Source: Streptomyces drozdowiczii
GTDB taxonomy: Bacteria; Actinomycetota; Actinomycetes; Streptomycetales; Streptomycetaceae
Assembly: GCF_026167665.1 (NCBI RefSeq)
Contig: NZ_CP098740.1
Coordinates: 2,604,001-2,668,000 of the forward strand
Direction: 5' to 3'
DNA: 64,000 nt
The notes under the pieces: model-generated
What the model was told of the DNA's origin: nothing
What the model saw: only the letters and a program-made list of their open reading frames with translations
The model's database searches: none
Shown: piece after piece, positions 44,944 to 53,571 of the stretch
Numbering within the stretch: the first letter of the stretch is position 1
Layout of the letters: the number at the start of each line of letters is the position of its first letter
Program-made: the position numbers and the translations under genes

Positions 44944-45534
44944 GTGCGTCAAGGTACGGACGGCCAGGCCGTCATCCGCTTCCGCGCGTTCGGGGTGTCG
45001 CTGCTCCTCGCGCATCTGCTGCTCGTCGGGTGGCTCACCCTGCGTCCGCTGGACGTGCCGTGGATGAACGCCGCCAACCTCTCGCCCTTCGCCGGCATCA
45101 GGGCCGATCTGTCGCTGGGCCCCGCCGCCGCGTTCCGCCGGATCGGCGGCGGGCTGCTGCTCCTGGCGCCGCTGGGCGTGCTGCTCCCGATGGCCGGGGG
45201 CCGGCTGTACGTGTCCCCGTGGCTCTCGCTGGCCCGTACGGTCGCGGCCGGCTCCCTGATCTCGCTGGCCATCGAGCTGGGGCAGACCGGGGTGCCCGGC
45301 CAGGTGGTGGACGTGGACTCGCTGTTCCTGAACACGGCGGGCGTCGCCCTCGCGCACGTCCTGGTGGTGCCCGCGTGCCGGGCGCGGCTGCGGCGGCGCG
45401 GCGGAGCGGCTGGGGCGCATGCGGTGGCGCGGAGGGGGCACGAGGCCCCGCAAGGCTCGATCCCCCAGGTCGCTCAGAGTTCGATCCCTCAGGGTTCGAC
45501 CCCGACGATTTCCGGGGTCGGGATGGCCCCGTAG
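44944..45534 (+). CDS. VanZ-like family membrane protein
   Basis: 196 residues with four to five membrane spans (FGVSLLLAHLLLVGWLTL, GGGLLLLAPLGVLLPMA, TVAAGSLISLAIELGQTG, SLFLNTAGVALAHVLVVPAC). The NLSPF, SLAIELGQ and R/DVDSLFLNTAG blocks are the VanZ family hallmark. The C-terminal 40 residues are low-complexity and hydrophilic. GTG start at 44944. VanZ-like proteins are tied to glycopeptide or envelope stress in some bacteria; no resistance genes are nearby. Confidence 0.85.
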   Translation: MRQGTDGQAVIRFRAFGVSLLLAHLLLVGWLTLRPLDVPWMNAANLSPFAGIRADLSLGPAAAFRRIGGGLLLLAPLGVLLPMAGGRLYVSPWLSLARTVAAGSLISLAIELGQTGVPGQVVDVDSLFLNTAGVALAHVLVVPACRARLRRRGGAAGAHAVARRGHEAPQGSIPQVAQSSIPQGSTPTISGVGMAP

Positions 45535-45624
45535 AGCGACGCTTCGTCCGGTTCGTCGCGGCACGATGGACGTATCGGGAGCACACCGGACTGCTCCCCG
45601 CAACGGTTCGCGAAGGAGCCCACC

Positions 45625-45828
45625 ATGGCCGCACTTGCCCGCCCCCGTGACGGACGCATGCTCGGCGGAGTGTGCGCAGCGCTGGCGCGGCGTTTCGACA
45701 CGTCGGCGAGGACCATGCGCATCATCTTCCTGGTCTCGTGCCTGCTGCCGGGCCCGCAGTTCCTGCTCTATCTGGCGCTGTGGCTGCTGCTGCCGCAGGA
45801 GGGGTCGTCGTCCTCGACCGCCTGGTAG
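45625..45828 (+). CDS. PspC-domain small membrane protein
   Basis: 67 residues, almost entirely one PspC domain: ARPRDGRMLGGVCAALARRF, DTSARTMRIIFLVSCLL, and FLLYLALWLLLPQE. PspC domains belong to phage-shock type envelope stress systems. The ATG follows AAGGAG. A long hairpin terminates it. Confidence 0.9.
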   Translation: MAALARPRDGRMLGGVCAALARRFDTSARTMRIIFLVSCLLPGPQFLLYLALWLLLPQEGSSSSTAW

Positions 45829-45847
45829 CCGTTCCCGTATCCCGTAC

Positions 45848-45897
45848 ACACGCCTGTGGGCGGCCACCCCGGTCGGGGTGTCCGCCCACAGGCGTGT
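45848..45897. terminator. long hairpin between convergent PspC and exported-protein genes
   Basis: Outer 16-bp perfect arms ACACGCCTGTGGGCGG / CCGCCCACAGGCGTGT with an inner CACCCC/GGGGTG stem. Confidence 0.8.
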
Positions 45898-45909
45898 TCC
45901 GGCTTCGGC

Positions 45910-46224
45910 TCAGCCGCCGAGCGGCAGACCGTTGGCGGACAGGCCGCTGGTGGTCAGACCGCCGGCCGGCATGCCGCCGAGGAGGCCCTTGACGGGGGTG
46001 GTGGCGTCGCCGAGGACCTTGGTCTGGCTGGTGCCGAGGAGCTGGTCGGCGGTGTCCTGGACCGGCAGCGTCGAGGTGGCGTCGGCGACGGCACCGGCGA
46101 CGGGCAGGACGCTGGTCGCGGTCTCCAGCGGCAGCGCGGAGGCGGACGCGGTGCCGGCGGCGGCAGCGGCGAAAGCGGCGCCGAGAGCGGCGACGCCGAG
46201 AGTCCTGGCAGCAGACTGCTTCAT
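45910..46224 (-). CDS. small secreted protein
   Basis: 104 residues. Signal peptide KQSAARTLGVAALGAAFAAAAAGTASA, cleavage predicted after ASA. The mature 75 residues are Ala/Gly/Leu-rich without cysteine (LETATSVLPVAGAVADATS, QDTADQLLGTSQTKVLGD), similar in style to the exported protein at 39690-40106. It is not a chaplin (no paired cysteines). Function unknown. Confidence 0.75.
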   Translation of the reverse strand: MKQSAARTLGVAALGAAFAAAAAGTASASALPLETATSVLPVAGAVADATSTLPVQDTADQLLGTSQTKVLGDATTPVKGLLGGMPAGGLTTSGLSANGLPLGG

Positions 46225-46310
46225 ATGACATTCATCCTTGGGGAAGGGGATGTGAGCGGCTATGCAACGTAGTCAGCCGCCACTCCGCTCCGCAAACATG
46301 CGACACCACG

Positions 46311-46345
46311 GAAAACGGCCGGGAAATGTGATCCCCGGCCGTTTC
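46311..46345. terminator. hairpin terminator after add
   Basis: AACGGCCGGG / CCCGGCCGTT stem flanked on the minus-strand leading side by GAAA and CGTTTC; it lies 14 bases after the add stop codon. Confidence 0.65.
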
Positions 46346-46358
46346 GTGTACGCCTGTG

Positions 46359-47513
46359 TCAGCCGGCCGGCGAGGAAGACACGCTGGTCGCAGCGGTCTG
46401 CTCGAAAAGCCATTCGGACTTCAGCTCGGCGTATCCGGGCTTGATGACGTCATTGATCATCGCCAGACGTTCATCGAAAGGAATGAATGCGGACTTCATT
46501 CCATTGACGGTGAACCACTGCATGTCATCGAGCGTGTATCCGAAAGCCTCGGTCAGCTTCTCGAATTCCTGGCTCATGCTCGTGCCGCTCATCAGCCGGT
46601 TGTCGGTGTTGACGGTGGCCCGGAAGTGCAGCTTGCGGAGCAGCCCGATGGGGTGCTCCGCGTACGAGGACGCGGCCCCGGTCTGGAGGTTGGACGTCGG
46701 GCACATCTCCAGGGGGATGCGCTTGTCCCGTACGTACGAGGCGAGCCGGCCCAGCTTCACGGAGCCGTCCTCCGCGACCTCGATGTCGTCGATGATCCGG
46801 ACCCCGTGCCCGAGCCGGTCGGCGCCGCACCACTGGATGGCCTGCCAGATCGACGGCAGCCCGAACGCCTCGCCCGCGTGGATCGTGAAGTGGTTGTTCT
46901 CGCGCTTGAGGTACTCGAAGGCGTCCAGGTGCCGGGTGGGAGGGAACCCGGCCTCGGCGCCCGCGATGTCGAAGCCGACGACGCCCTGGTCCCGGTAGCG
47001 GTTGGCCAGCTCCGCGATCTCCAGGGAGCGCGCGGCGTGCCGCATGGCGGTGAGCAGGGCGCCGACGCGGATGCGGTTGCCGTCCTGCCGGGCCCGCCGC
47101 TCGCCCTCGCGGAAGCCCTCGTTGACGGCCTCGACCACCTCTTCGAGGGTCAGCCCGGCCTCCAGATGCTGCTCGGGGGCGTACCGCACCTCGGCGTAGA
47201 CGACCCCGTCGGCGGCCAGGTCCTCGGCGCACTCGGCGGCGACCCGGACCAGCGCGTCACGGGTCTGCATGACCGCGCAGGTGTGGGCGAACGTCTCCAG
47301 ATACCGCTCCAGCGAACCGGAGTCCGCCGCCTCCCGGAACCAGATGCCGAGTTTGTCGGGCTCGTTCTCGGGAAGCGCGTCGTAGCCGATCGCCGCCGCG
47401 AGATCGACGATCGTTCCGGGCCGCAGACCGCCGTCGAGGTGGTCGTGCAGAAGGACCTTGGGGGCGCGCCGGATCTGGTCCGGGCCGGGCACGTTGAGGG
47501 TCGGGCTCATCAT
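46359..47513 (-). CDS. add: adenosine deaminase
   Basis: Converts adenosine and deoxyadenosine to (deoxy)inosine, which DeoD can then cleave. 384 residues. Zinc ligands: LHDHLDGG (HxH), the catalytic HAGEAFGLP, a later His in DRLGHGVRI, and [12 protein letters not shown], where the usual DD is DN as in many bacterial ADAs. The start is one of two adjacent ATGs (47513, 47510). A perfect CTACGCGCGTAG palindrome lies 16 bases upstream. Confidence 0.95.
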   Translation of the reverse strand: MMSPTLNVPGPDQIRRAPKVLLHDHLDGGLRPGTIVDLAAAIGYDALPENEPDKLGIWFREAADSGSLERYLETFAHTCAVMQTRDALVRVAAECAEDLAADGVVYAEVRYAPEQHLEAGLTLEEVVEAVNEGFREGERRARQDGNRIRVGALLTAMRHAARSLEIAELANRYRDQGVVGFDIAGAEAGFPPTRHLDAFEYLKRENNHFTIHAGEAFGLPSIWQAIQWCGADRLGHGVRIIDDIEVAEDGSVKLGRLASYVRDKRIPLEMCPTSNLQTGAASSYAEHPIGLLRKLHFRATVNTDNRLMSGTSMSQEFEKLTEAFGYTLDDMQWFTVNGMKSAFIPFDERLAMINDVIKPGYAELKSEWLFEQTAATSVSSSPAG

Positions 47514-47529
47514 CCAGGCACTGTAGCGC

Positions 47530-47541
47530 CTACGCGCGTAG
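47530..47541 (-). promoter_or_regulatory. CTACGCGCGTAG operator upstream of add
   Basis: Perfect 12-bp palindrome 16 bases before the add start; identical to the deoD and deoC sites. Confidence 0.7.
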
Positions 47542-47651
47542 AGCGGGCCAGTCGTTGCATAACGGTACGGTCGAGCCGCCCCGCGCCCCGCTGCGTAACA
47601 GACCCCGCGAACAGGGGTGGCGGACCCGCGACCGTCTGACAGTGTTACGCC

Positions 47652-48416
47652 ATGGCACAGCGCGCACTCCCCCAGCCCGCGGCACGGCTGGGACGGGCCG
47701 TCGGAGCGGCGGCCGGAGCAACAACGGTCGGCGGCGTGGTCCTGCTGCTCCCGGACGGCGAGCCGCACTCGCATCGCCGCCCCTCCGCCCTCTCCCACGC
47801 CCGCCTCCTCCCGCTGGCCCGCGCCCTGGCCCACGCGGGCCGCGCCGACGGCCTCACGGCCCATGTGGTGCGCTACCGCTGCCGCGGCTGGAACGAGGAC
47901 GACGCCCACCTCGCGGCGGACGCGGAGTGGGCGGTGGACGAGGCCGTACGCCGCTACGGCGACGTCCCCCTCTGCCTGGCCGGCCACGGCATGGGCGCCC
48001 GGGCGGCCCTGCGCGCGGGCGGCCACCCGGCGGTCGGCGCGGTCCTGGCCATGGCCCCCTGGCTCCCCGGCGACCCGTCCGCCGACCCCGAACCGGTCAA
48101 GCACCTGGTGGGCCGCCCCGTCCTGCTGGTCCACGGCACCAACGACAGCCGCTGCGCCCCGGACCTCTCCTTCCGCCTGGCCGAACGCGCCAAGAAGGCC
48201 AACCGCGACACCTGCCGCTTCGAGGTCCACTCGGACGGCCACGCGCTACGCCAACACCGCACCGAAGTCGCGGCCCTGGCAGCCGACTTCGTACGCGGCA
48301 CACTGTTCGGCCACGCATACGCCCGCCCGGTGACGGACGCACTGGCGGCCCCGCCGCCGCTGGGGCTGCGCATGCCGCTGGCGGTGGGGTTCGGGGAGTC
48401 GTTGGGGGTGGGGTGA
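47652..48416 (+). CDS. alpha/beta-hydrolase fold protein lacking the serine nucleophile
   Basis: 254 residues with a hydrolase-like fold: [12 protein letters not shown] strand, the elbow [27 protein letters not shown] (acid region) and [12 protein letters not shown] (histidine). At the nucleophile position of the expected GHSMG motif there is Gly (codon GGC), so normal serine hydrolase chemistry is not possible unless another residue serves. It may be a binding protein or an altered enzyme. It is divergent from add. Confidence 0.8.
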   Translation: MAQRALPQPAARLGRAVGAAAGATTVGGVVLLLPDGEPHSHRRPSALSHARLLPLARALAHAGRADGLTAHVVRYRCRGWNEDDAHLAADAEWAVDEAVRRYGDVPLCLAGHGMGARAALRAGGHPAVGAVLAMAPWLPGDPSADPEPVKHLVGRPVLLVHGTNDSRCAPDLSFRLAERAKKANRDTCRFEVHSDGHALRQHRTEVAALAADFVRGTLFGHAYARPVTDALAAPPPLGLRMPLAVGFGESLGVG

Positions 48417-48491
48417 GGAGCCCCTGCGGGCCCCCGCGAACCCGTGTGCTCCCTGCAACGGCATGCCGACGCCACGGTGGCAGACGCCCCC

Positions 48492-49466
48492 TCACCCCGG
48501 CAGCAAACTCCCCCGCCTCCCCAGCAGGAACTTCTTGAACGCCGCCACCGGCGGGGTGTCCGGGTGCCCGTCCAGCCACGCCACGCCGATCTCGCGCACC
48601 GCTCTCGGCGCCGTCACCGTCAGTTCCACCACGCCCGGGCGGGCCACCGCGGGCGGGGGCAGGAGGGCCACGCCCAGGCCCGCCGCCACCAGGCCGCGCA
48701 GCGTTTCCGCCTCCTCGCCCTCGAAGGCGACCCGGGGGACGAAGCCCGCTGCCGCGCAGAGGTCGTCCGTGATGCGGCGGAGGCCGTAGCCGGGTTCCAG
48801 GGTGACGAACGTTTCGTCGGCCGCTTCGGCGAGGCGGATGCGGCGGCGGGTGGCCAGGGGGTGGTCCTCGGGCACGACCAGGCGGAGGCGTTGTTCGTCG
48901 AGGCGGCGGGTGACCAGGTCGGGGGCGTCCGGGACCGGGGAGGTCAGGCAGAGGTCGAGGCCGCCGGCGCGGAGGCGTTCGATCATGGCCTCGCCGTAGT
49001 TCTGGACGAGCTGGAAGCGGACCCGGGGGTGGTCGGCCCGGAAGGCGCGGATCAGGGCGGGGACGGTCTCGGAGCCCAGCGTGTGGAGGAAGCCGAAGGC
49101 CACCTTGCCCGCGGTGGGGTCGGCGTCGGCGCGTACCGAGTCGGCGGCCTGCTCCACCTCGGCGAGGGCGCGCTCGGCCGAGCCGAGGAAGGTGCGGCCG
49201 GCCGGGGTCAGGGACACCGTGCGGCCCTTGCGCGCGAACAGGGCGACGCCGAGGTCGTCCTCCAGCCTCACCATCGCGCGCGAGAGCGTGGACTGCGGGA
49301 CGCCCAGCTCCTGCGCGGCGCGCGTCACGTGCTCGTGGCGGGCGACCGCCTCGAAGTACGCGAGGCGCGGCGCGAGGACCGCGCGGATGTCTTCTTCGTA
49401 CGCGCGAATATCTTCGTTGTAACTGCTCGGTGACAGCCGAGGCTGTGAGCTGCGTTGATGCGCCAT
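48492..49466 (-). CDS. LysR family transcriptional regulator
   Basis: 324 residues. N-terminal winged helix (LAYFEAVARHEHVTRAAQEL, PQSTLSRAMVRLEDDLGVAL) and a two-lobed effector domain (LAEVEQAADSVRADADPTAG, LVTRRLDEQRLRLVVPEDHPL). A leader of about 35 residues precedes the helix-turn-helix. Divergent from the MFS gene 63 bases away, the standard arrangement for a LysR-controlled exporter. TGATTATTCG and CGCATGAATCA, a loose inverted pair between the genes, could be its site. Confidence 0.92.
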   Translation of the reverse strand: MAHQRSSQPRLSPSSYNEDIRAYEEDIRAVLAPRLAYFEAVARHEHVTRAAQELGVPQSTLSRAMVRLEDDLGVALFARKGRTVSLTPAGRTFLGSAERALAEVEQAADSVRADADPTAGKVAFGFLHTLGSETVPALIRAFRADHPRVRFQLVQNYGEAMIERLRAGGLDLCLTSPVPDAPDLVTRRLDEQRLRLVVPEDHPLATRRRIRLAEAADETFVTLEPGYGLRRITDDLCAAAGFVPRVAFEGEEAETLRGLVAAGLGVALLPPPAVARPGVVELTVTAPRAVREIGVAWLDGHPDTPPVAAFKKFLLGRRGSLLPG

Positions 49467-49529
49467 GGGATTGATTATTCGCTGTTTGTGCATTGGACGC
49501 ATGAATCACGGGCGGCATACGTTCCTGGC

Positions 49530-50828
49530 ATGCCTCCCGCCAGTACCGGGGCGTCCACCCTCACCGTGGCCGCCTCGACCCAGTCGTCCCCCGTCACCGA
49601 CACCACCGACCGGCTCGCACCCGGGCGCCCCGGCTACCGCCGGATGAGCTTCGCCCTCTTCGCCGCCGGTGTCGCGACGTTCGCGCTCCTCTACTCCACG
49701 CAGGCGCTGCTGCCCGCCGTCTCCGCGTCCTTCGGCGCGACGGCCGGGCAGGCGAGCTGGACGGTGTCCGCCGCGACCGGGGCGCTGGCACTGTGCGTGC
49801 TGCCGATGAGCGCGCTGTCCGAGCGGTTCGGGCGGCGGCAGATGATGACCGCCTCGCTGGTGATCGCGGTGACGGTCGGCCTGTTCGTGCCGTTCGCCCC
49901 CTCGCTGGGCTGGCTGATCGCGCTGCGCGCGGTCCAGGGCGCCGCGCTCGCCGGACTGCCCGCCTCCGCGATGGCGTACCTGGCGGAGGAGGTGCGGCCC
50001 AAGGCGCTCGTCGCCGCGATCGGGCTGTTCGTGGCCGGCAACAGCATCGGCGGCATGAGCGGTCGCATCCTCACCGGCTGGATCGCGCAGCTGTGGGGCT
50101 GGCGGGCGGCGCTCGGCGCGGTCGGGCTGCTGGCCGTGGCCTGCGCGGTCGTCTTCCACTTCATGATCCCGCGCGCCCGGAACTTCACCCCGGGCACGCT
50201 GAACCCGAAGGCGCTCGCGCGTACCGTCGGTTCGCACCTCGCCAACCCGCTGCTGCGGCGGCTGTACGCGATCGGCGCGCTGTTCATGACGGTGTTCGGG
50301 GCCGTGTACACGGTCATCGGATACCGGCTGGTCGAGGCCCCGTTCAACCTGCCGCAGGGCATCGTCGGTTCGATCTTCCTCGTGTACCTGGTCGGCACGG
50401 TCTCCTCCGCCGCCGCCGGACGGCTGGTCGCCCGGCTGGGGCGGCGGGGCGCGCTGTACCTCGCGGTCTCGACCACGGCCGCCGGGCTGCTGCTCTCGCT
50501 GGGCGACCGGCTGGCCGCCGTGCTCCTCGGCCTGGTGCTGATCACGGCCGGCTTCTTCGCCGGGCACGCGGTCGCCTCCTCCTCGGTGAGCCGTACGGCG
50601 ACGACCGGCCGCGCCCAGGCGTCGGCGCTGTACCAGTCGGCGTACTACCTCGGCTCCAGCGCGGGCGGCACGCTCGGAGCGGTGGCCTTCCACGCCGGCG
50701 GCTGGGCGGGCACGGTCGCGCTGGGACTGCTCGCGGTCCTCGGAGTCGTATCCATCACGCTGTACGGGACGCGGGCCGCCCGCGCCGAACGGCTGCGGCC
50801 CGCCGCCGTGGCGCCCGTACAGAACTGA
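49530..50828 (+). CDS. MFS transporter
   Basis: 432 residues with 12 predicted membrane spans and the loop motif between spans 2 and 3 (LSERFGRRQMM). The sequence YSTQALLPAVSASFGATAGQASW and the overall type resemble the YnfM/AraJ-like exporters. The start at ATG 49530 (MPPASTG) is preferred. Probably controlled by the divergent LysR regulator. Substrate unknown. Confidence 0.92.
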   Translation: MPPASTGASTLTVAASTQSSPVTDTTDRLAPGRPGYRRMSFALFAAGVATFALLYSTQALLPAVSASFGATAGQASWTVSAATGALALCVLPMSALSERFGRRQMMTASLVIAVTVGLFVPFAPSLGWLIALRAVQGAALAGLPASAMAYLAEEVRPKALVAAIGLFVAGNSIGGMSGRILTGWIAQLWGWRAALGAVGLLAVACAVVFHFMIPRARNFTPGTLNPKALARTVGSHLANPLLRRLYAIGALFMTVFGAVYTVIGYRLVEAPFNLPQGIVGSIFLVYLVGTVSSAAAGRLVARLGRRGALYLAVSTTAAGLLLSLGDRLAAVLLGLVLITAGFFAGHAVASSSVSRTATTGRAQASALYQSAYYLGSSAGGTLGAVAFHAGGWAGTVALGLLAVLGVVSITLYGTRAARAERLRPAAVAPVQN

Positions 50829-50851
50829 GACATTCGGCGCACAACCTGCCG

Positions 50852-50904
50852 CTCCCCTTCGCGCGTCTAGCAGGCGGAATCACCGCAGTGCGCGCGAAGG
50901 GGAG
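50852..50904 (+). promoter_or_regulatory. hairpin containing the Shine-Dalgarno sequence of the second L,D-transpeptidase gene
   Basis: CTCCCCTTCGCGCG (50852-50865) and CGCGCGAAGGGGAG (50891-50904) are perfect 14-bp arms 25 bases apart. The right arm ends with the GGGGAG that serves as ribosome binding site 9 bases before ATG 50914. It could hide the site in the mRNA, or act as terminator of the MFS gene. Confidence 0.6.
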
Positions 50905-50913
50905 TTGGCGTAC

Positions 50914-51648
50914 ATGGGAGTCAGGAAGAACATGCGGAACATACGGGGCATTACGGGCGTACGGGCGCGGCGGGGACTCGTCCTGTCCGTCGCGGGTCTG
51001 ACCGCGATACCGGCGTTCGTCCTCGGTACGGGCACCGCCGCGCAGGCGGCGTCCTGCACGACGTCCACGGGCCCGTACCAGAAGCAGGTGGAGAAGTACC
51101 TGCACCTGAAGGTGGACGGCAAGCAGTCTTCGGCGGACTGCGCGAAGATCCGGTCGTTCCAGAGCACGTACGGGGTCACTCCGACCATCGGTTACGCGGG
51201 ACCGGTCACCTGGCGCACGATGCAGACGCTCACCGCGCAGAAGGCGGCCGGCAAGAACCCGAACAAGGCCGGGAAGTGCCCGACCAACAAGGGGCGCATC
51301 GCCTGCGTCGACCTGACGCGGCAGATCAGCTGGATCCAGGACGGCAAGAAGCTGAAGTTCGGGCCGGTGCCGGTGCGGACGGGGCGGGACAAGTACGAGA
51401 CGCGGACGGGCGCCAAGAAGATCTACTGGCGCCACAAGAACCATGTGTCGTCCCTCTACAACGTGTCCATGCCGTACTCGCAGTTCTTCGACGGCGGCCA
51501 GGCGTTCCACGCGGTCGGCGTGAAGATGTGGAATCCGCCGGGGTCGCACGGTTGCGTCAACATGCGCACCTCGGACGCGAAGTCATACTGGAATTTGTTG
51601 AAGAACGGCGACGACGTCTACGTGTACGGCCGCAAGCCGGGGACCTGA
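50914..51648 (+). CDS. secreted L,D-transpeptidase
   Basis: 244 residues. Signal peptide with a basic start and core GLVLSVAGLTAIPAFVLGTGTAAQA, cleavage predicted after AQA. The mature part has a short peptidoglycan-binding-like helical region (SFQSTYGVTPTIGYAGPVTWRTMQTL) and a YkuD domain (ISWIQDGKKLKFGPVPVRTG) with the active SHGCVNMR motif, cysteine near residue 211. Unlike the protein at 15392-16642 it has no lipobox. Start at ATG 50914; ATG 50932 is an alternative. Confidence 0.9.
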   Translation: MGVRKNMRNIRGITGVRARRGLVLSVAGLTAIPAFVLGTGTAAQAASCTTSTGPYQKQVEKYLHLKVDGKQSSADCAKIRSFQSTYGVTPTIGYAGPVTWRTMQTLTAQKAAGKNPNKAGKCPTNKGRIACVDLTRQISWIQDGKKLKFGPVPVRTGRDKYETRTGAKKIYWRHKNHVSSLYNVSMPYSQFFDGGQAFHAVGVKMWNPPGSHGCVNMRTSDAKSYWNLLKNGDDVYVYGRKPGT

Positions 51649-51745
51649 CGGCTGCCGCTCGCCCGCCCGTTGTCAGTGCCCCGCTGTAGCTTCCGAAGTA
51701 CTGGACGAAGTGAGCGGCATCACGGCACGACAGGGTGGATCGGCG

Positions 51746-52750
51746 ATGAGTGAACTGACAGCGGCGGCAGCGGGTCCCGGCGCGCCGGGCGACATCGACA
51801 GCCGTCTGGAAGGGCACCGGGTCGAGCTGACCGGTTACTGCTACCGGATGCTCGGCTCGGCGTTCGAGGCGGAGGACGCGGTCCAGGACACGCTGGTACG
51901 GGCCTGGCGCAGCTTCGACAAGTTCGAGGGCCGGTCCTCGCTGCGGTCCTGGCTGTACCGCATCGCGACCAACGTCTGCCTCGACATGCTGAACGCGGGC
52001 AAGCGGCGGGCCCGGCCGGTCGATCTGACCGGGCCGACGCCGCTCGCGCAGGCCGCGCTCAACCCGCTGCCGGAGAACACCTGGCTGGAGCCGATGCCGG
52101 ACGGCCGGATCATCCCGACGACCGACGATCCGGCGGAGGCGGCGGTGGCGCGCGAGTCGGTGCGCCTCGCGTTCGTCGCGGCGCTCCAGCACCTGCCGCC
52201 GAAGCAGCGCGCGGTGCTCATCCTGCGCGAGGTGCTGGCGTGGAAGGCCGCGGAGGTCGCGGAGCTGCTCGGCACCTCGGTCGCCTCGGTCAACAGCGCC
52301 CTCCAGCGGGCCCGGGCGACCCTGACCGACCACGAGTCCGTGGCGGCGGACGCGGCGGACCCCCTGGACGCGGAGCAGACGGCCCTGCTCGAACGGTACG
52401 TGGCGGCCTTCGAGGGCTACGACATGAAGGCGCTGACCGCCCTCCTCCACGAGGACGCGGTGATGACGATGCCGCCGTTCGACCTGTGGCTCCGGGGCCA
52501 CGACGACATCACGGGCTTCATGACGTCCCTGGGCGCGGGCTGCGCCGGCTCCCGCCTGCTGGCGACCTCCGCCAACGGCACCCCGGCCTTCGCGCACTAC
52601 AAGCCGAATCCGGAGGGCCCGGGCTTCGTCCCCTGGGCGCTCCAGGTCATCGACATCCAGGGCGGGGCGATCACGGGGATGCACTGCTTCCTGGACGCGG
52701 ACCGCTGGTTCCCGCTGTTCGGGCTGCCGGGGCGGTTGGGGGCGGCCTGA
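51746..52750 (+). CDS. ECF sigma factor with SnoaL-like C-terminal domain
   Basis: 334 residues. Region 2 (YCYRMLGSAFEAEDAVQDTLVRAW, SLRSWLYRIATNVCLDMLN) and region 4 (LPPKQRAVLILREVLAWKAAEVAELLGTSVASVNSALQRAR), then a C-terminal SnoaL-like domain of about 120 residues (LLERYVAAFEGYDMKALTALL, RGHDDITGFM). This is the SigG/SigJ-like architecture in which the extra domain acts in place of an anti-sigma factor. The ATG at 51746 follows GGTGGA; GTG 51710 is less likely. It is the last gene before the accessory region. Confidence 0.92.
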   Translation: MSELTAAAAGPGAPGDIDSRLEGHRVELTGYCYRMLGSAFEAEDAVQDTLVRAWRSFDKFEGRSSLRSWLYRIATNVCLDMLNAGKRRARPVDLTGPTPLAQAALNPLPENTWLEPMPDGRIIPTTDDPAEAAVARESVRLAFVAALQHLPPKQRAVLILREVLAWKAAEVAELLGTSVASVNSALQRARATLTDHESVAADAADPLDAEQTALLERYVAAFEGYDMKALTALLHEDAVMTMPPFDLWLRGHDDITGFMTSLGAGCAGSRLLATSANGTPAFAHYKPNPEGPGFVPWALQVIDIQGGAITGMHCFLDADRWFPLFGLPGRLGAA

Positions 52751-52816
52751 CCTGTCGTTCCGACTGTGAGGGGCCCACCCTTCGTTCGGATCGATGCACT
52801 TGGCAGCTATCCGACC

Positions 52817-52865
52817 CGACCCCTTTCAGACCGACCCATCCAATTATGCCGCGAGTGCGAGGTGG
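52817..52865. repeat. IS-end relic at the left edge of the accessory region
   Basis: Matches the left end of the IS3-family element at 56124 at about 40 of 49 aligned positions without gaps, including the shared ATTATGCCGCGAGTG that carries the last transposase codons. No transposase gene accompanies it. Confidence 0.65.
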
Positions 52866-52898
52866 CGGGGCGGCCACGGACCACACCTGCCGCATCGA

Positions 52899-53393
52899 TC
52901 ATTCCGCACGAAACTCTTCGACATCCGCCCACTCCCACAGAATCACGCCTTCATTTTCGCGCACAACCTCCCACACAGAATCAATTGACCCACTCACCGG
53001 CACATCGATAGCGACATGGCGAGGCCCGCTCCATTCCGCCAACAATCCGGAATTCTCAATTCTCGACACAATCGTCCGCTTGACAGAGCGAAACTCGCGA
53101 TCAGCGATCGACACCGGGAAGAAAAGACGGAAGACGCGATTACCAGACCGCCTTTTAATTCTTGAAACAATTCGAGATGTCAAGTCAAGCCTGACAACAT
53201 CCCCGAGAGCCAAACCGTACACTCGAAAGGGAAGGCAGCACATTTCGTACTCCTCACCACCAATCGACTTGAGCCAGACTTGCTCCATGAGATTCGGTAA
53301 CCCAAAGGGAGCCAGATCCACTTGGGCGATCTGCGCTCGATCCGGTCGAACAGCCGGCGTATCATGGGTGATGAATTGGACGTTTGCATTCAC
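52899..53393 (-). CDS. DUF4265 domain protein, possible immunity protein
   Basis: 164 residues. The pattern EQVWLKSIGGEEYEMCCLPFRVYGLALGDVV and the closing WEWADVEEF match DUF4265. Base composition is visibly more AT-rich than the flanking core genes, a sign of transfer. DUF4265 genes occur near polymorphic toxin cassettes in actinobacteria as I recall, which fits the SUKH gene and toxin module just upstream in the reading direction. No direct functional evidence. ATG start at 53393. Confidence 0.75.
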   Translation of the reverse strand: MNANVQFITHDTPAVRPDRAQIAQVDLAPFGLPNLMEQVWLKSIGGEEYEMCCLPFRVYGLALGDVVRLDLTSRIVSRIKRRSGNRVFRLFFPVSIADREFRSVKRTIVSRIENSGLLAEWSGPRHVAIDVPVSGSIDSVWEVVRENEGVILWEWADVEEFRAE

Positions 53394-53418
53394 GATTGCC
53401 TAATACTCCAATATGTGA

Positions 53419-53449
53419 AGCGGTCCGGCATCAACGACGCCGGACCGCT
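53419..53449. terminator. hairpin between the SUKH and DUF4265 genes
   Basis: AGCGGTCCGGC / GCCGGACCGCT, perfect 11-bp arms with a 9-nt loop, in the 178-base gap. Confidence 0.65.
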
Positions 53450-53571
53450 GAACTCATCTAGTTACGCGAGGAGGCCAATAAGGAGGAGGCCACGGGTCGC
53501 TATAACTGGCTGCAGGATTCAGGGGTGCACCATGATCTCGGCGGAGTGGAACTTTCCCTGGGGGCATTTGA

